Source: Vibrio cholerae (GTDB lineage Bacteria; Actinomycetota; Actinomycetes; Actinomycetales; Micrococcaceae). Taken from it: a stretch of 41,236 nucleotides of DNA. The position numbers and the translations under genes are program-made. Below are positions 17,691-27,208 of the stretch, piece by piece (positions within the stretch are counted from its first letter, which is position 1; each line of letters begins with the position of its first letter). The notes under the pieces were generated by a model that saw only the letters and a program-made list of their open reading frames with translations, searched no databases and was not told the origin of the DNA. Where the stretch lies: NCBI GenBank assembly GCA_009728235.1, contig WNZI01000029.1:1-41236 (forward strand), written 5' to 3'.

Positions 17691-18230
17691 ATGGCACACG
17701 ACGACGCCGGCACCTCCCTGGCAGGGGAGGGCCGGCGTTCGGCGTTACCGGCATCCTCGCTCCCCGGATGGGTCGGTGCGGGGACGGGATCGACGGCGGG
17801 CGCCGGGGCGGCCGGTGACACCCCTCGGGCTGCTGCGGCGCCGCACCGCGTGCTCGCCGTCCTCGGCGCCTGCGGGGCCGGCACAGTCGCTGCCGTGTTC
17901 GGCACCCTGCTGCACGGACACCTCCTGGGCCTGGGTGGAATCCCACTGCCGGCAGGAGCCGTGGCAGCCCTGGTGCTCGCGGGCAGCCTGTTCCTGCTGT
18001 GCGGGCTCTGGGCGAGGAACGTCATCATGACCGCGGTGGCAGGAGCCGTCGCCTACGGCGTGGTGGCCCTGCTGTCCACGTCGTCGAAGACGCTGATCCT
18101 CACCGGGTCCTCCGAAGCGGCGCCGGCCACGGCCCTCGCCGGGAATCTCTGGCTCTTCGGCGTCCTCGTGGTCACGCTGGCAGCGGTCGTGGGCTGCGCC
18201 GTCGTCCTGCGTCCGTCGCGACGCTCCTGA
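17691..18230 (+). CDS. Four-helix membrane protein (DUF6113-like)
   Basis: A 179-residue protein: about 55 residues of alanine/glycine-rich N-terminus, then four hydrophobic helices (V-L-A-V-L-G-A-C-G, A-G-A-V-A-A-L-V-L-A-G-S-L, V-A-G-A-V-A-Y-G-V-V and L-F-G-V-L-V-V-T-L-A). It starts 11 bp after typA and is probably cotranscribed with it. In other actinobacteria a similar small 4-TM protein lies next to mshB and fdxA-dapC; the DUF6113 label is by this memory and by shape, not a search. Function unknown. The printed N-terminus may be too long; a later start is possible. Confidence 0.6.
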   Translation: MAHDDAGTSLAGEGRRSALPASSLPGWVGAGTGSTAGAGAAGDTPRAAAAPHRVLAVLGACGAGTVAAVFGTLLHGHLLGLGGIPLPAGAVAALVLAGSLFLLCGLWARNVIMTAVAGAVAYGVVALLSTSSKTLILTGSSEAAPATALAGNLWLFGVLVVTLAAVVGCAVVLRPSRRS

Positions 18231-18315
18231 CCCTCGGACTGGGGTCTGCGGCGTGGGACGGACCTGGGCCGGGCGGGTGCCGGCCGTCGCCCGCAGGCGC
18301 AGGCCTATGGGGCGC

Positions 18316-18810
18316 TCAGTCGGCGGTGCGGTCGAGGTGGTGTGCCAGCATGATGGAGGTGGCCGTGCCGTCGTCGTCCGGGCCACGCTGGACGTAGTCC
18401 TCGAAGACCTCGCGGATGCGCCCCATCATCTCTGCCCGGTGTTCGTCGTTCAGCCGCAGCCCGAGTCGCCAGGCGTCGATCTCCGAAGGCTGCAGGCCCT
18501 CGATCTCCTGCAGGAACGTCTCGACGATGACGGGCGCCGCGTTGGGGATGCGGCTCCGCCAGGACAGGCCCGTGGCACGGTAGGGGATCTCCTTCGCTCC
18601 GCGGTTGCCGGTGCGGACGTCGTCCGCGGCGAGGAAGCCGGTGGACAGCAGGGTGCGCACGTGGTGCAGCGCCGTCGCCGGGTTGAGGTTCAGCTTCTCC
18701 GCGATCTCCTTGTTCGTCCTCGATCTGTGGAGGCACAGCCGGAGGATGCGGAGGCGGACGGGGGAGCTGAGTGCCCGGCCGCGGGCCTGGAGGTCCTCGT
18801 CGTTATCCAT
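18316..18810 (-). CDS. ArsR-like winged-helix transcriptional regulator
   Basis: A 164-residue protein. Residues about 10-80 hold a winged helix: L-S-S-P-V-R-L-R-I-L-R-L-C-L, T-N-K-E-I-A-E-K-L-N-L-N-P-A-T and L-H-H-V-R-T-L-L-S as recognition helix, with the wing following. The rest is helical and may sense a ligand or mediate dimerisation. No metal-binding cysteine pair of classic ArsR type is visible. The ATG at 18810 is chosen because the homology starts shortly after it and a TACAAT lies 6 nt upstream; an in-frame ATG at 18888 would add 26 unlike residues. Its target is unknown; the neighbouring SH3-like gene lies just upstream on the same strand. Confidence 0.8.
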   Translation of the reverse strand: MDNDEDLQARGRALSSPVRLRILRLCLHRSRTNKEIAEKLNLNPATALHHVRTLLSTGFLAADDVRTGNRGAKEIPYRATGLSWRSRIPNAAPVIVETFLQEIEGLQPSEIDAWRLGLRLNDEHRAEMMGRIREVFEDYVQRGPDDDGTATSIMLAHHLDRTAD

Positions 18811-18816
18811 CCGACG

Positions 18817-18822
18817 ATTGTA
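18817..18822 (-). promoter_or_regulatory. -10 element for a probable leaderless regulator mRNA
   Basis: TACAAT on the minus strand ends 6 nt before the ATG at 18810. No Shine-Dalgarno lies in between. Confidence 0.45.
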
Positions 18823-18884
18823 CGGCGCGGCCGGCCCGTCGATTGACAGGTCCCAATCACTCGCCTCACCGCGTCCCGCCTCGC

Positions 18885-19112
18885 TCACCGTCGTGGCGCC
18901 CGCGGGGCCGGTGCGGGGGGCACGGTCTTCGCCGCGACCACGTCGGCGAGGTCCACGACGTCGTCGCCCCGGCGGGTCCTGACGGTACAGGTGGTCGCAT
19001 CGAGGGCGACCAGATCACCGAGACAATCGGTGAACCCTTCGGCGAGGCGCCGCCGAACGACGACTCTCGTGGTCAGTGGCAGGGACGCGAGAAGGGCGGA
19101 GGGGGTCTGCAC
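18885..19112 (-). CDS. Small SH3-like protein, resembling the N-terminal domain of Rv0428c-type acetyltransferases
   Basis: A 75-residue protein starting at a GTG. The segment T-R-V-V-V-R-R-R-L-A-E-G-F-T-D followed by L-G-D-L-V-A-L-D-A and V-V-A-A-K-T-V-P-P resembles the beta-barrel domain that precedes the GNAT domain in actinobacterial Rv0428c-like proteins. Here it stands alone, without any acetyltransferase domain in the window. A TACCCT (19119-19124 on the minus strand) ends 6 nt before the GTG, so the message may be leaderless. Function unknown; the domain recognition is from memory. Confidence 0.6.
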   Translation of the reverse strand: MQTPSALLASLPLTTRVVVRRRLAEGFTDCLGDLVALDATTCTVRTRRGDDVVDLADVVAAKTVPPAPAPRAPRR

Positions 19113-19297
19113 CCATCAAGGGTAGACCCTGCACCTCTGCTGCGGACCACTGCGGAGGAGGTCGGGGACGAGGTTCCTGGCGCCAGGGGTTTCCGCGAGA
19201 AACCGGGGTGGTCCCGCCGGTGCGGGGGGTTGCGTTAAGCTGGACACCGTACCGACGGTGCGGCAGCCGACCCCAGTTCCACAGAAAGGCGTGGGAA

Positions 19298-19624
19298 GTG
19301 ACCTACGTAATCGCGCAGCCCTGCGTCGACGTCAAGGACAAGGCCTGTATCGAGGAATGCCCCGTCGACTGCATCTACGAGGGTGAACGTTCGCTCTACA
19401 TCCACCCCGACGAATGCGTGGACTGCGGTGCCTGCGAACCCGTGTGCCCCGTCGAGGCGATCTATTACGAGGACGACACCCCGGAGCAGTGGGCCGAGTA
19501 CTACAAGGCCAACGTCGAGTTCTTCGATGACCTCGGGTCCCCGGGCGGAGCAGCGAAGGTCGGCAACACCGGCTTCGACCACCCCATCATCGCGGCCCTG
19601 CCGCCCCAGAACCAGCCAGCCTAG
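19298..19624 (+). CDS. fdxA: Seven-iron ferredoxin (FdxA/FdxC type)
   Basis: A 108-residue ferredoxin starting at GTG. Cysteines 9, 17 and 50 match the [3Fe-4S] ligands and Cys21, 40, 43 and 46 the [4Fe-4S] ligands of Azotobacter-type FdI; Cys25 matches the extra free cysteine. It carries electrons for cytoplasmic redox enzymes. The C-terminal part (about residues 55-108) is acidic and typical of actinobacterial members. The dapC start codon follows the stop with no gap, a conserved gene pair in actinobacteria (Rv1177-Rv1178). A CACCGT-N4-ACGGTG dyad lies at 19245-19260 in the upstream region, which might be a regulator site. Confidence 0.95.
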   Translation: MTYVIAQPCVDVKDKACIEECPVDCIYEGERSLYIHPDECVDCGACEPVCPVEAIYYEDDTPEQWAEYYKANVEFFDDLGSPGGAAKVGNTGFDHPIIAALPPQNQPA

Positions 19625-20779
19625 GTGACGGCCGGGGAGCCGAAGCCTTTCGGCCTGCACCTGCCCGACTACCCGTGGGACGCCATGGCGCCCTACCAGG
19701 ACGTTGCGTCCCGGCACCCGGACGGCGTCGTGAATCTGTCCATCGGTACCCCCGTCGACCCGACGCCGCAGTTGATCCAGGACGCCCTCGCAGCGGGCGC
19801 CGACGCGCACGGCTACCCGACCACCCACGGGACGGCCGCCTTGCGGACGGCGATCAGCGCGTGGTTCGAGCGCCGTCGGGGAGTCCCGGGCCTGAACCCG
19901 GAGGACATCCTGCCCACCGTAGGTTCCAAGGAGCTCGTCGCCTGGCTCCCGCTCCTGCTCGGACTGGGTGAGGGCGACGTCGTCGTCCGACCCACGGTGG
20001 CCTACCCGACGTACGACGTCGGCGCGCTCCTGGCCGGAGCGACACCCGTGGCGGCCGACTCCCTCGCGGACCTCGCCGAGGATGTGCGCTCACGGGTACG
20101 CCTCGTGTGGATCAACTCCCCGGGTAACCCGACGGGGGACGTACTCGACGTCGCGAGCCTCAAAGCGGTCGTCGACGACGCCCGGGCGCTCGGCGCCGTC
20201 GTGGCGTCGGACGAGTGCTACGGCGAACTGGGGTGGGGGCCGTGGGATCCGGCGGAAGGCGGCGAGCCCGTACCGAGCGTGCTGGACCCGAAGGTGTGCG
20301 GAGGCTCGCACGAGCTCCTGCTCGCCGTCTACTCGCTGAGCAAGCAGTCCAACCTCGCCGGCTACCGTGCTGCCTTCACCGCGGGTGACCCGGCGATCAT
20401 CGCCAACCTGGTGAACTCGCGCAAGCACGCGGGGATGATCGTGCCCTATCCGGTGCAGGAGGCGATGCGTGTCGCGCTCGGGGACGACGCGCACGTGGCG
20501 GAGCAGAAGGATCTGTACCGCCGCCGTCGTGCCCGGCTCCTTCCTGCGCTGGAAGCCGCGGGTTTCACCATCAGCGGGTCCGTCGCCGGCCTCTACCTGT
20601 GGGCGTCGGACGGACGGCCCACCTGGGACACCATCGGATGGCTGGCCGACCTCGGCATCCTCGCAGGACCGGGTACCTTCTACGGGGACGCAGGTCAGGG
20701 GTTCGTCCGGATGGCGCTGACGGGCAGCGACGAGCGGATCGGGGCTGCCGTAGCCCGGCTGACCGCGGCGGTGCGCTGA
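19625..20779 (+). CDS. dapC: Succinyldiaminopimelate aminotransferase
   Basis: A 384-residue fold-type I PLP aminotransferase. The signature lysine lies in Y-S-L-S-K-Q-S-N at about residue 240. The family's S-P-G-N-P-T-G and D-E-C-Y-G-E motifs bind PLP and carry the ring-N aspartate. DapC converts N-succinyl-2-amino-6-ketopimelate to N-succinyl-LL-diaminopimelate with glutamate as donor. The dapD and dapE genes in the same window supply the flanking steps, which supports this over a general aminotransferase label. The GTG start is immediately after the fdxA TAG, implying translational coupling. Confidence 0.92.
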   Translation: MTAGEPKPFGLHLPDYPWDAMAPYQDVASRHPDGVVNLSIGTPVDPTPQLIQDALAAGADAHGYPTTHGTAALRTAISAWFERRRGVPGLNPEDILPTVGSKELVAWLPLLLGLGEGDVVVRPTVAYPTYDVGALLAGATPVAADSLADLAEDVRSRVRLVWINSPGNPTGDVLDVASLKAVVDDARALGAVVASDECYGELGWGPWDPAEGGEPVPSVLDPKVCGGSHELLLAVYSLSKQSNLAGYRAAFTAGDPAIIANLVNSRKHAGMIVPYPVQEAMRVALGDDAHVAEQKDLYRRRRARLLPALEAAGFTISGSVAGLYLWASDGRPTWDTIGWLADLGILAGPGTFYGDAGQGFVRMALTGSDERIGAAVARLTAAVR

Positions 20780-20947
20780 CCGGTCCGTCCGATTGCTGTT
20801 GCACAACGAAGGACGGCAGGATTAGCGGTCACCGGCGTGCTGGCGGTAGCGTTTCAGCTGAATGTGCTTTCCCCGGAGTGACGCATGTCCTCCTATGCAG
20901 CGATGATTTCTGGCGACGACCTCGCTCCAGCTCCTGAAGGAGAACCA

Positions 20948-22231
<1,284 letters not shown>

Positions 22232-22250
22232 TCCGGGACCACCCGTTCCG

Positions 22251-22296
22251 ACGACGACGGCGGCCGTCCACCGAGGTGGGCGGCCGCCGTCGTCGT
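22251..22296. terminator. Bidirectional terminator between gltA and galE
   Basis: A perfect 16-bp stem: 22251-22266 pairs with 22281-22296 around a 14-nt loop that has its own small CCACC/GGTGG pairing. It lies 20 bp from the gltA stop and 24 bp from the galE stop, so it serves both genes. The ends lack a strong T tract. Confidence 0.85.
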
Positions 22297-22319
22297 TCCC
22301 GGTGTGTCGCCGGAACGCG

Positions 22320-23345
22320 TCAGGTGCGTTCGGCGCCCGCGTAGCCCTCGGGGTTGTCCTTCTGCCAGCGCCAGTGGTCCTCGCACATCTCTGCAAGGGA
22401 CCTCGTTGCCGACCAGCCGAGGTCCGCGAGGGCCGACGACGGGTCCGCATAGCTCACCGCTGCGTCTCCGGGGCGTCGGGGCGCGAACTCGTACGGCACG
22501 TCCCGTCCCGCTGCGGCGGAGAAGGCCGCGAGCACCTCGAGCACCGAGGAGCCGTTGCCCGTGCCGAGGTTCCAGGTGTGCACTCCACCGCGGGCCACGA
22601 GGTAGTCCAGCGCGGCGAGGTGGCCTGCCGCCAGATCGACCACGTGGATGTAGTCACGGACCCCCGTGCCGTCAGGCGTCGGGTAGTCGTTGCCGAACAC
22701 CATGACCTTCTCGCGCCGGCCCACGGCGACCTGCGCCACGAAGGGGAGCAGGTTGTTCGGGACGCCGGTCGGGTCCTCGCCGATGGTCCCCGAGGAGTGG
22801 GCACCCACCGGGTTGAAGTACCGCAGCAGGGCGATGTTCCAGCGGGGGTCCGCCGCACCCAGATCCGAGAGGATGTCCTCGATCTGCTCCTTCGTCCGCC
22901 CGTAGGGATTGGTGGCGTCGAGGGGCAGCTTCTCGGTCAGCGGCACTTCCTCGGAGGCCCCGTACACCGTGGCCGACGAGCTGAACACCAGGGTGCGGAC
23001 CCCGGCGTCGTCCATGACGCGAAGGAGGCTCAGCGTGCCCCCGACGTTGTTGGTGTAGTAGTACAGCGGTTTCTCGACGGACTCACCGACGGCTTTCAGC
23101 CCGGCGAAGTGGATTACGGCGTCCACGTTCTCCTCCGCGAAGATCTCGCGCAGCCGCGCTTCGTCGAGCAGGTCCGCACGGTGAAAGACGGGGGCTCGCC
23201 CGGCGAGGTTCGCGACCCGCTCGAGGGACGTCTCGGTGGAATTCAGGAGATTGTCGACGACGACCACGTCATGGCCGTTCTCGAGCAGTGTCAGGACGGT
23301 GTGTGAACCGATGTAGCCGCTGCCACCGGTAACGAGGATCTTCAT
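22320..23345 (-). CDS. galE: UDP-glucose 4-epimerase
   Basis: A 341-residue extended short-chain dehydrogenase. G-G-S-G-Y-I-G near the N-terminus binds NAD. Catalytic residues are S-S-S-A-T-V-Y-G and the Y-G-R-T-K motif (Tyr and Lys). N-P-V-G-A-H-S-S and D-G-T-G-V-R-D-Y-I-H are standard GalE landmarks. It interconverts UDP-glucose and UDP-galactose for wall and capsule precursors. TAGGAT (23352-23357, minus) ends 6 nt before the ATG, and the GGAGGC in that gap can act as Shine-Dalgarno as well. The gene is not next to galT or galK, so a biosynthetic role is more likely than galactose breakdown. Confidence 0.96.
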   Translation of the reverse strand: MKILVTGGSGYIGSHTVLTLLENGHDVVVVDNLLNSTETSLERVANLAGRAPVFHRADLLDEARLREIFAEENVDAVIHFAGLKAVGESVEKPLYYYTNNVGGTLSLLRVMDDAGVRTLVFSSSATVYGASEEVPLTEKLPLDATNPYGRTKEQIEDILSDLGAADPRWNIALLRYFNPVGAHSSGTIGEDPTGVPNNLLPFVAQVAVGRREKVMVFGNDYPTPDGTGVRDYIHVVDLAAGHLAALDYLVARGGVHTWNLGTGNGSSVLEVLAAFSAAAGRDVPYEFAPRRPGDAAVSYADPSSALADLGWSATRSLAEMCEDHWRWQKDNPEGYAGAERT

Positions 23346-23471
23346 GCCTCCATCCTAGGTCGACCTTTGCCTCCGCCTGCCCTGCCGCGACGGCAGCGGG
23401 GCTCCGGCTCTGGAGCGTCGCGTGCGCCGGGTCTACTGTAGGAGCAGCCCTGTCTGGTCCGAAGGAGGCCG

Positions 23472-24086
23472 ATGACGTACTCGGAATCTGACTACAGCAG
23501 CCACTTCGCGGTGGACACCTCCCAGGTGCTCCTCGTTGCGCTCTACCTACGGGATGCTGCAGGGCTGGAGGGCGTGGGACGCCCCTCCCTGCCGCCGGTC
23601 GTCCCGACCGTCCGCAGGGTGGACACACGTCGACTGATGGAAGCCGTCGGCGGTCCGGCGGTCCTCAGGGTCGAGTGGGAAGCATGGTGGCACAGCCTGC
23701 TGGCCCGTCGCATCAGCGATGCCGCGCTGCCCCTGCCCCCGCGCTTCGAGACGCTCGACGGCATGGAGGCGCTCAAGGCACTCCTGCGGGCACACGTGGG
23801 AGCGGCCATGGACTGGGCGGAGGAGCGGTGTGCCGAGTACGCGCTGCACGCCGGCGCCCGCGGGGCGGACAGCATGGAGTACCTCCTGGCCCGGATCGTT
23901 CAGGAGCGTGAGCTGGAGCTCGGCCGGTCCGCGCGCCGCTTCACGCTCCAGGTGGTCGAGCTGCCGCTGCGCGTGCACCGGGCGTGGTGGGTCGAGCCGG
24001 ACAAGCTCCTCATGTGCCAGGAGCTGTTCGACGACGAGCGCTCGTTCCGCAGCTACGTGGAACCCGTGGTCCGGATGCTGGCCTGA
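23472..24086 (+). CDS. Conserved-looking protein of unknown function
   Basis: A 204-residue soluble protein that I cannot place in a family. It begins with M-T-Y-S-E-S-D-Y-S-S, has a proline-rich segment near residue 40, then a mostly helical part with repeated tryptophans (V-E-W-E-A-W-W, M-D-W-A-E-E-R) and a C-terminal beta segment (F-T-L-Q-V-V-E-L-P-L) leading to D-D-E-R-S-F-R-S-Y. No signal peptide or membrane helix is visible. AAGGAGG lies 5 nt before the ATG, the best ribosome binding site of the region, which supports that it is a real gene. It is divergent from galE and convergent with the lysozyme-fold gene. Confidence 0.75.
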   Translation: MTYSESDYSSHFAVDTSQVLLVALYLRDAAGLEGVGRPSLPPVVPTVRRVDTRRLMEAVGGPAVLRVEWEAWWHSLLARRISDAALPLPPRFETLDGMEALKALLRAHVGAAMDWAEERCAEYALHAGARGADSMEYLLARIVQERELELGRSARRFTLQVVELPLRVHRAWWVEPDKLLMCQELFDDERSFRSYVEPVVRMLA

Positions 24087-24146
24087 CACCCGGTGGACCG
24101 AACGGCGCCGGGACCGGTCGGGTCCGGAGTGCCCCGCGTCCGGGGA

Positions 24147-25037
24147 TCAGGGAACCGTGCCCGCGACGGTCACGGTGAGGGTGCCGGGCTCCGACGGTGT
24201 CGACGTCCAGCCGCCCTCGGCCCGCACCCACTCGAGGCCCGCGTACGCCACGGAGGTGATGTGCAGTGCGGAGGCATTGGCGACGGCCCAGTGTGCGGCC
24301 GCCCAGCCGGTGTTCCCGGTGAGCTGCACCGTGAGCCGGTCGCCGTCCACGACACCCCCGAGGGACCCGAAGATCTCCTCCGCCGCAGCGGAGACCGCGC
24401 GTGCGTCACCGGTCTCCTCCGGCTCGCGCAGGGTGCAGTCGAGGGCGCCCGGAGAGTTGCCGGTGAGCGCCGACGCGAACGCTCTGCCTTCCGGCTCGTG
24501 GTCAGCGTAGGCCTCCGGGTACGCGGACCGCTGCACGGTCTGGGCTGCCTCGGTGATCGGCAGGGTCTCGTACCCGGGCACCTGCACGAGGGCGTCGTAG
24601 AAGGCCCCCGTCGCGTACAGCGGTGTCATCACCTGTTCCTCGGTGCCCCAGCCCTGGGAGGGCCGCTGCTGGAACAGGCCCCGTGAGTCCGGGCCGGCGT
24701 CGTCACCGTAGTCGATGTTCTCGAGCCGTGACTCCTGGATCGCGGTCGCGATGGCGATGGAAGCCGCCCTCGCGGGGAGCCCGCGGCCGACGGCGACGCC
24801 CGAGATCAGCGCCGCGTTCCCTGCCTGGGTGGGGGTGAGCTCGAAGGTATCGGGACCGACGGTGGCGCTGCACCGCTCCCGGACCATGACCTCGCTCTGC
24901 TCCAGCTGCTTGACCGCGACGACCGTCCCGCCCACGACGACGACGGCGAGCGAGGCGAGCATGGCGCCGGTCCTCACCCGCCGCCGGCGCCGACGGACAG
25001 CGGATGAGGCCGGACGCGCCGACGCGCTAGTTGGCAT
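24147..25037 (-). CDS. Membrane-anchored lysozyme/transglycosylase-fold protein
   Basis: A 296-residue protein. An arginine-rich tail and one membrane helix (about residues 25-43) anchor it. Outside, residues about 68-160 show the motif [11 protein letters not shown], then [14 protein letters not shown] and G-W-G-T, a common lysozyme-like pattern in actinobacterial wall proteins; the Glu in Q-E-S would be catalytic. The end is a small beta domain. It probably cleaves or binds peptidoglycan; activity is not proven. Its ATG overlaps the dapD stop by 11 bp, so it is translated from the dapD message. Confidence 0.78.
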   Translation of the reverse strand: MPTSASARPASSAVRRRRRRVRTGAMLASLAVVVVGGTVVAVKQLEQSEVMVRERCSATVGPDTFELTPTQAGNAALISGVAVGRGLPARAASIAIATAIQESRLENIDYGDDAGPDSRGLFQQRPSQGWGTEEQVMTPLYATGAFYDALVQVPGYETLPITEAAQTVQRSAYPEAYADHEPEGRAFASALTGNSPGALDCTLREPEETGDARAVSAAAEEIFGSLGGVVDGDRLTVQLTGNTGWAAAHWAVANASALHITSVAYAGLEWVRAEGGWTSTPSEPGTLTVTVAGTVP

Positions 25038-26007
25038 GCAGCGCCGGGTTGAGCGCGATGCCCTGGCCCGTGCGGGGCCGGGCCTCCACCGCTCCCGAGA
25101 CGGAGTTCCTCAGGAACAGGATGCCCGACTCGCCCGAGAGCTCGGTGGCCTTCACCTGGGACCCGTCCCGCAGCGTCACCTTCGTGCCGGCCGTCAGGTA
25201 CAGGCCGGCCTCGACGACGCAGTCGTTCCCGAGCGAGATCCCCACACCCGACTCGGCCCCCAGCAGGCACCGTTCGCCGATCGTGATGCGCTCCTTGCCG
25301 CCGCCGGAGAGGGTGCCCATGATCGACGCGCCACCTCCCACGTCCGAGCCGTCCCCGACGACGACGCCCGCCGAGATGCGGCCCTCGACCATCGAGTGGC
25401 CGAGCGTCCCGGCATTGAAGTTCACGAAGCCCTCGTGCATGACGGTCGTGCCGTCGGCCAGGTGCGCTCCGAGCCGCACGCGGTCCGCGTCGGCGATCCG
25501 CACGCCCGCCGGCACCACGTAATCCACCATGCGGGGGAACTTGTCCACCCCGTGAACGGCGACGGGGCCACGGGCGCGCAGGGCGGCGCGGACCGCCTCG
25601 AAGTTCTGCACGGACGCCGGCCCGTGGTTCGTCCACACGACGTTCGCGAGGAGCCCGAAGATCCCGTCGAGGTTGATCGTGTTGGGTTGCACGAGCCGGT
25701 GGGAGAGGAGGTGGAGCCGCAGATACGCGTCCTCCGTCCCGGCGGGGGCGTCGTCGAGATCCACGGCGACGTCGACGACGCGCTGGCTGACCTTCCTGGC
25801 GTTGTCCACGCCCGACTCCGCGAGGGCGTCCAGGGTGTCGCCGAGCTCCCGCCGGCCGGTTGCGTCCAGCGTGTCCTGCCCCACCCAGGGGGCGGGGAAC
25901 CAGGTGTCCAGGACGGTGCCGTCCGTCGTCACGGTGGCGAGGCCGAGGCCACCGGCGGGACGGGAGGCGGCGCCGGGCACGGAGGGGCTGGGCGTGGAAG
26001 CAGTCAT
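25027..26007 (-). CDS. dapD: Tetrahydrodipicolinate N-succinyltransferase
   Basis: A 326-residue acyltransferase of the actinobacterial DapD class. The C-terminal half shows the left-handed beta-helix with hexapeptide repeats ([28 protein letters not shown]). [11 protein letters not shown] and M-H-E-G-F-V-N-F-N are conserved landmarks. It succinylates tetrahydrodipicolinate with succinyl-CoA, the first step of the succinylase branch completed here by dapC and dapE. The start at 26007 is supported by a TAGACT 7 nt upstream; it would be leaderless. Divergent from dapE. Confidence 0.95.
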   Translation of the reverse strand: MTASTPSPSVPGAASRPAGGLGLATVTTDGTVLDTWFPAPWVGQDTLDATGRRELGDTLDALAESGVDNARKVSQRVVDVAVDLDDAPAGTEDAYLRLHLLSHRLVQPNTINLDGIFGLLANVVWTNHGPASVQNFEAVRAALRARGPVAVHGVDKFPRMVDYVVPAGVRIADADRVRLGAHLADGTTVMHEGFVNFNAGTLGHSMVEGRISAGVVVGDGSDVGGGASIMGTLSGGGKERITIGERCLLGAESGVGISLGNDCVVEAGLYLTAGTKVTLRDGSQVKATELSGESGILFLRNSVSGAVEARPRTGQGIALNPALHAN

Positions 26008-26014
26008 GGGCAGC

Positions 26015-26034
26015 AGTCTACCGAGCGATAGTGT
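26015..26034. promoter_or_regulatory. Interlocked divergent -10 elements for dapD and dapE
   Basis: TAGACT on the minus strand (26015-26020) ends 7 nt before the dapD ATG at 26007. TAGTGT on the plus strand (26029-26034) ends 6 nt before the dapE ATG at 26041. Only 33 bp separate the two start codons. Each promoter's -35 region must lie inside the other gene. Confidence 0.5.
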
Positions 26035-26040
26035 TGCAGC

Positions 26041-27132
26041 ATGATCCCGACCCGCTCCGCGGACCTCGACCTGACCGCCGACGTCGCCGCCCTCACCGCC
26101 CACCTGATCGATGTCGAGAGCGTCTCCGGCAATGAAGCGGCCATCGCTGACGCCGTCGAGCGGGCCCTGCGGACACTGGACCACCTCGAGGTGGTGCGCG
26201 ACGGCGACTGCGTCATGGCCAGGACACGCCTCGGGCGCTCCGAACGGGTCATCCTGGCGGGCCACCTGGACACGGTTCCCCTGCCGACGGCGGCCGGGTC
26301 ACGGGGCACCGTGCCCTCCTCCTGGGAGGGCGACGTCCTGTTCGGCAGGGGAGCGACGGACATGAAGGGCGGCGTGGCGGTGCAGCTCGCGCTCGCCGCC
26401 GCGCTGCGGGAGCCCACCCGGGACGTGACCTTCATCTTCTACGACCACGAGGAGGTGGAAGCGTCCCTCAGCGGCCTCGGCAGGGTGGCCGCCTCGTACC
26501 CGGAGTGGTTGCGGGCGGACTTCGCGGTGCTCCTCGAACCGACCGACGGGACGGTCGAGGGAGGGTGCAACGGTACCGCCCGATTCGACGTGCGCGTGAC
26601 CGGCAGGGCGTCCCACTCCGCGCGTGCCTGGATGGGTGTCAACGCCATCCACGGTGCTGCCGAGATCCTCGCCCGGTTGCGGGACCACGAGCCCGCCACC
26701 GTCCACGTGGACGGGCTCGACTACCGCGAGAGCCTCAATGCGGTGAAGATCTCCGGGGGAACGGCCGGCAATGTCATCCCGGACAGCACGGTCATCGAGG
26801 TGAACTACCGTTTCGCCCCGGACAAGACTCCTGACCAGGCGGAGGACCACGTGCGGGCGCTGCTGCAGGGATTCGCGGTCGAACGCACCGATGCCGCCCC
26901 TGGCGCACGTCCGGGCCTGCAGCACCCCGTGGCCGCGGCGTTCGTCGCGGCGGTCGGCGCCGAGCCCAAACCGAAGTACGGCTGGACCGACGTCGCGCGG
27001 TTCAGTGCCCTCGGTGTACCGGCGGTCAACTTCGGGCCGGGGGATGCGCTCCTGGCGCACACCGACGACGAGCACGTGCACGCGGATGCCGTGCGCGCGT
27101 GCCTGGCCGCCCTGGTCGACTGGCTGTCCTGA
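26041..27132 (+). CDS. dapE: Succinyl-diaminopimelate desuccinylase
   Basis: A 363-residue M20 metallopeptidase-family enzyme. Metal and catalytic motifs: L-A-G-H-L-D-T-V-P (His and Asp), G-A-T-D-M-K-G-G (bridging Asp), D-H-E-E-V-E (Glu pair). The dimerisation lid domain lies between about residues 180 and 290. It releases LL-diaminopimelate and succinate in the cytoplasm with two zinc ions. Divergent pairing with dapD and the nearby dapC support DapE over ArgE or a generic peptidase. TAGTGT 6 nt before the ATG implies a leaderless mRNA. Confidence 0.95.
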   Translation: MIPTRSADLDLTADVAALTAHLIDVESVSGNEAAIADAVERALRTLDHLEVVRDGDCVMARTRLGRSERVILAGHLDTVPLPTAAGSRGTVPSSWEGDVLFGRGATDMKGGVAVQLALAAALREPTRDVTFIFYDHEEVEASLSGLGRVAASYPEWLRADFAVLLEPTDGTVEGGCNGTARFDVRVTGRASHSARAWMGVNAIHGAAEILARLRDHEPATVHVDGLDYRESLNAVKISGGTAGNVIPDSTVIEVNYRFAPDKTPDQAEDHVRALLQGFAVERTDAAPGARPGLQHPVAAAFVAAVGAEPKPKYGWTDVARFSALGVPAVNFGPGDALLAHTDDEHVHADAVRACLAALVDWLS

Positions 27133-27150
27133 CCGGGAAGACCGTCCCCC

Positions 27151-27194
27151 GAACGACGAAAGGGCCCGGCGACCGCCGGGCCCTTTCGTCGTTC
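27151..27194. terminator. Bidirectional terminator between dapE and gluD
   Basis: A perfect 20-bp stem (27151-27170 with 27175-27194) around the 4-nt loop GACC. AAAGGGCCCGG on one side and CCGGGCCCTTT on the other give a short T run in each direction. It lies 18 bp after dapE and 14 bp after gluD. Confidence 0.92.
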
Positions 27195-27208
27195 GGAGGT
27201 GCAGGAGC

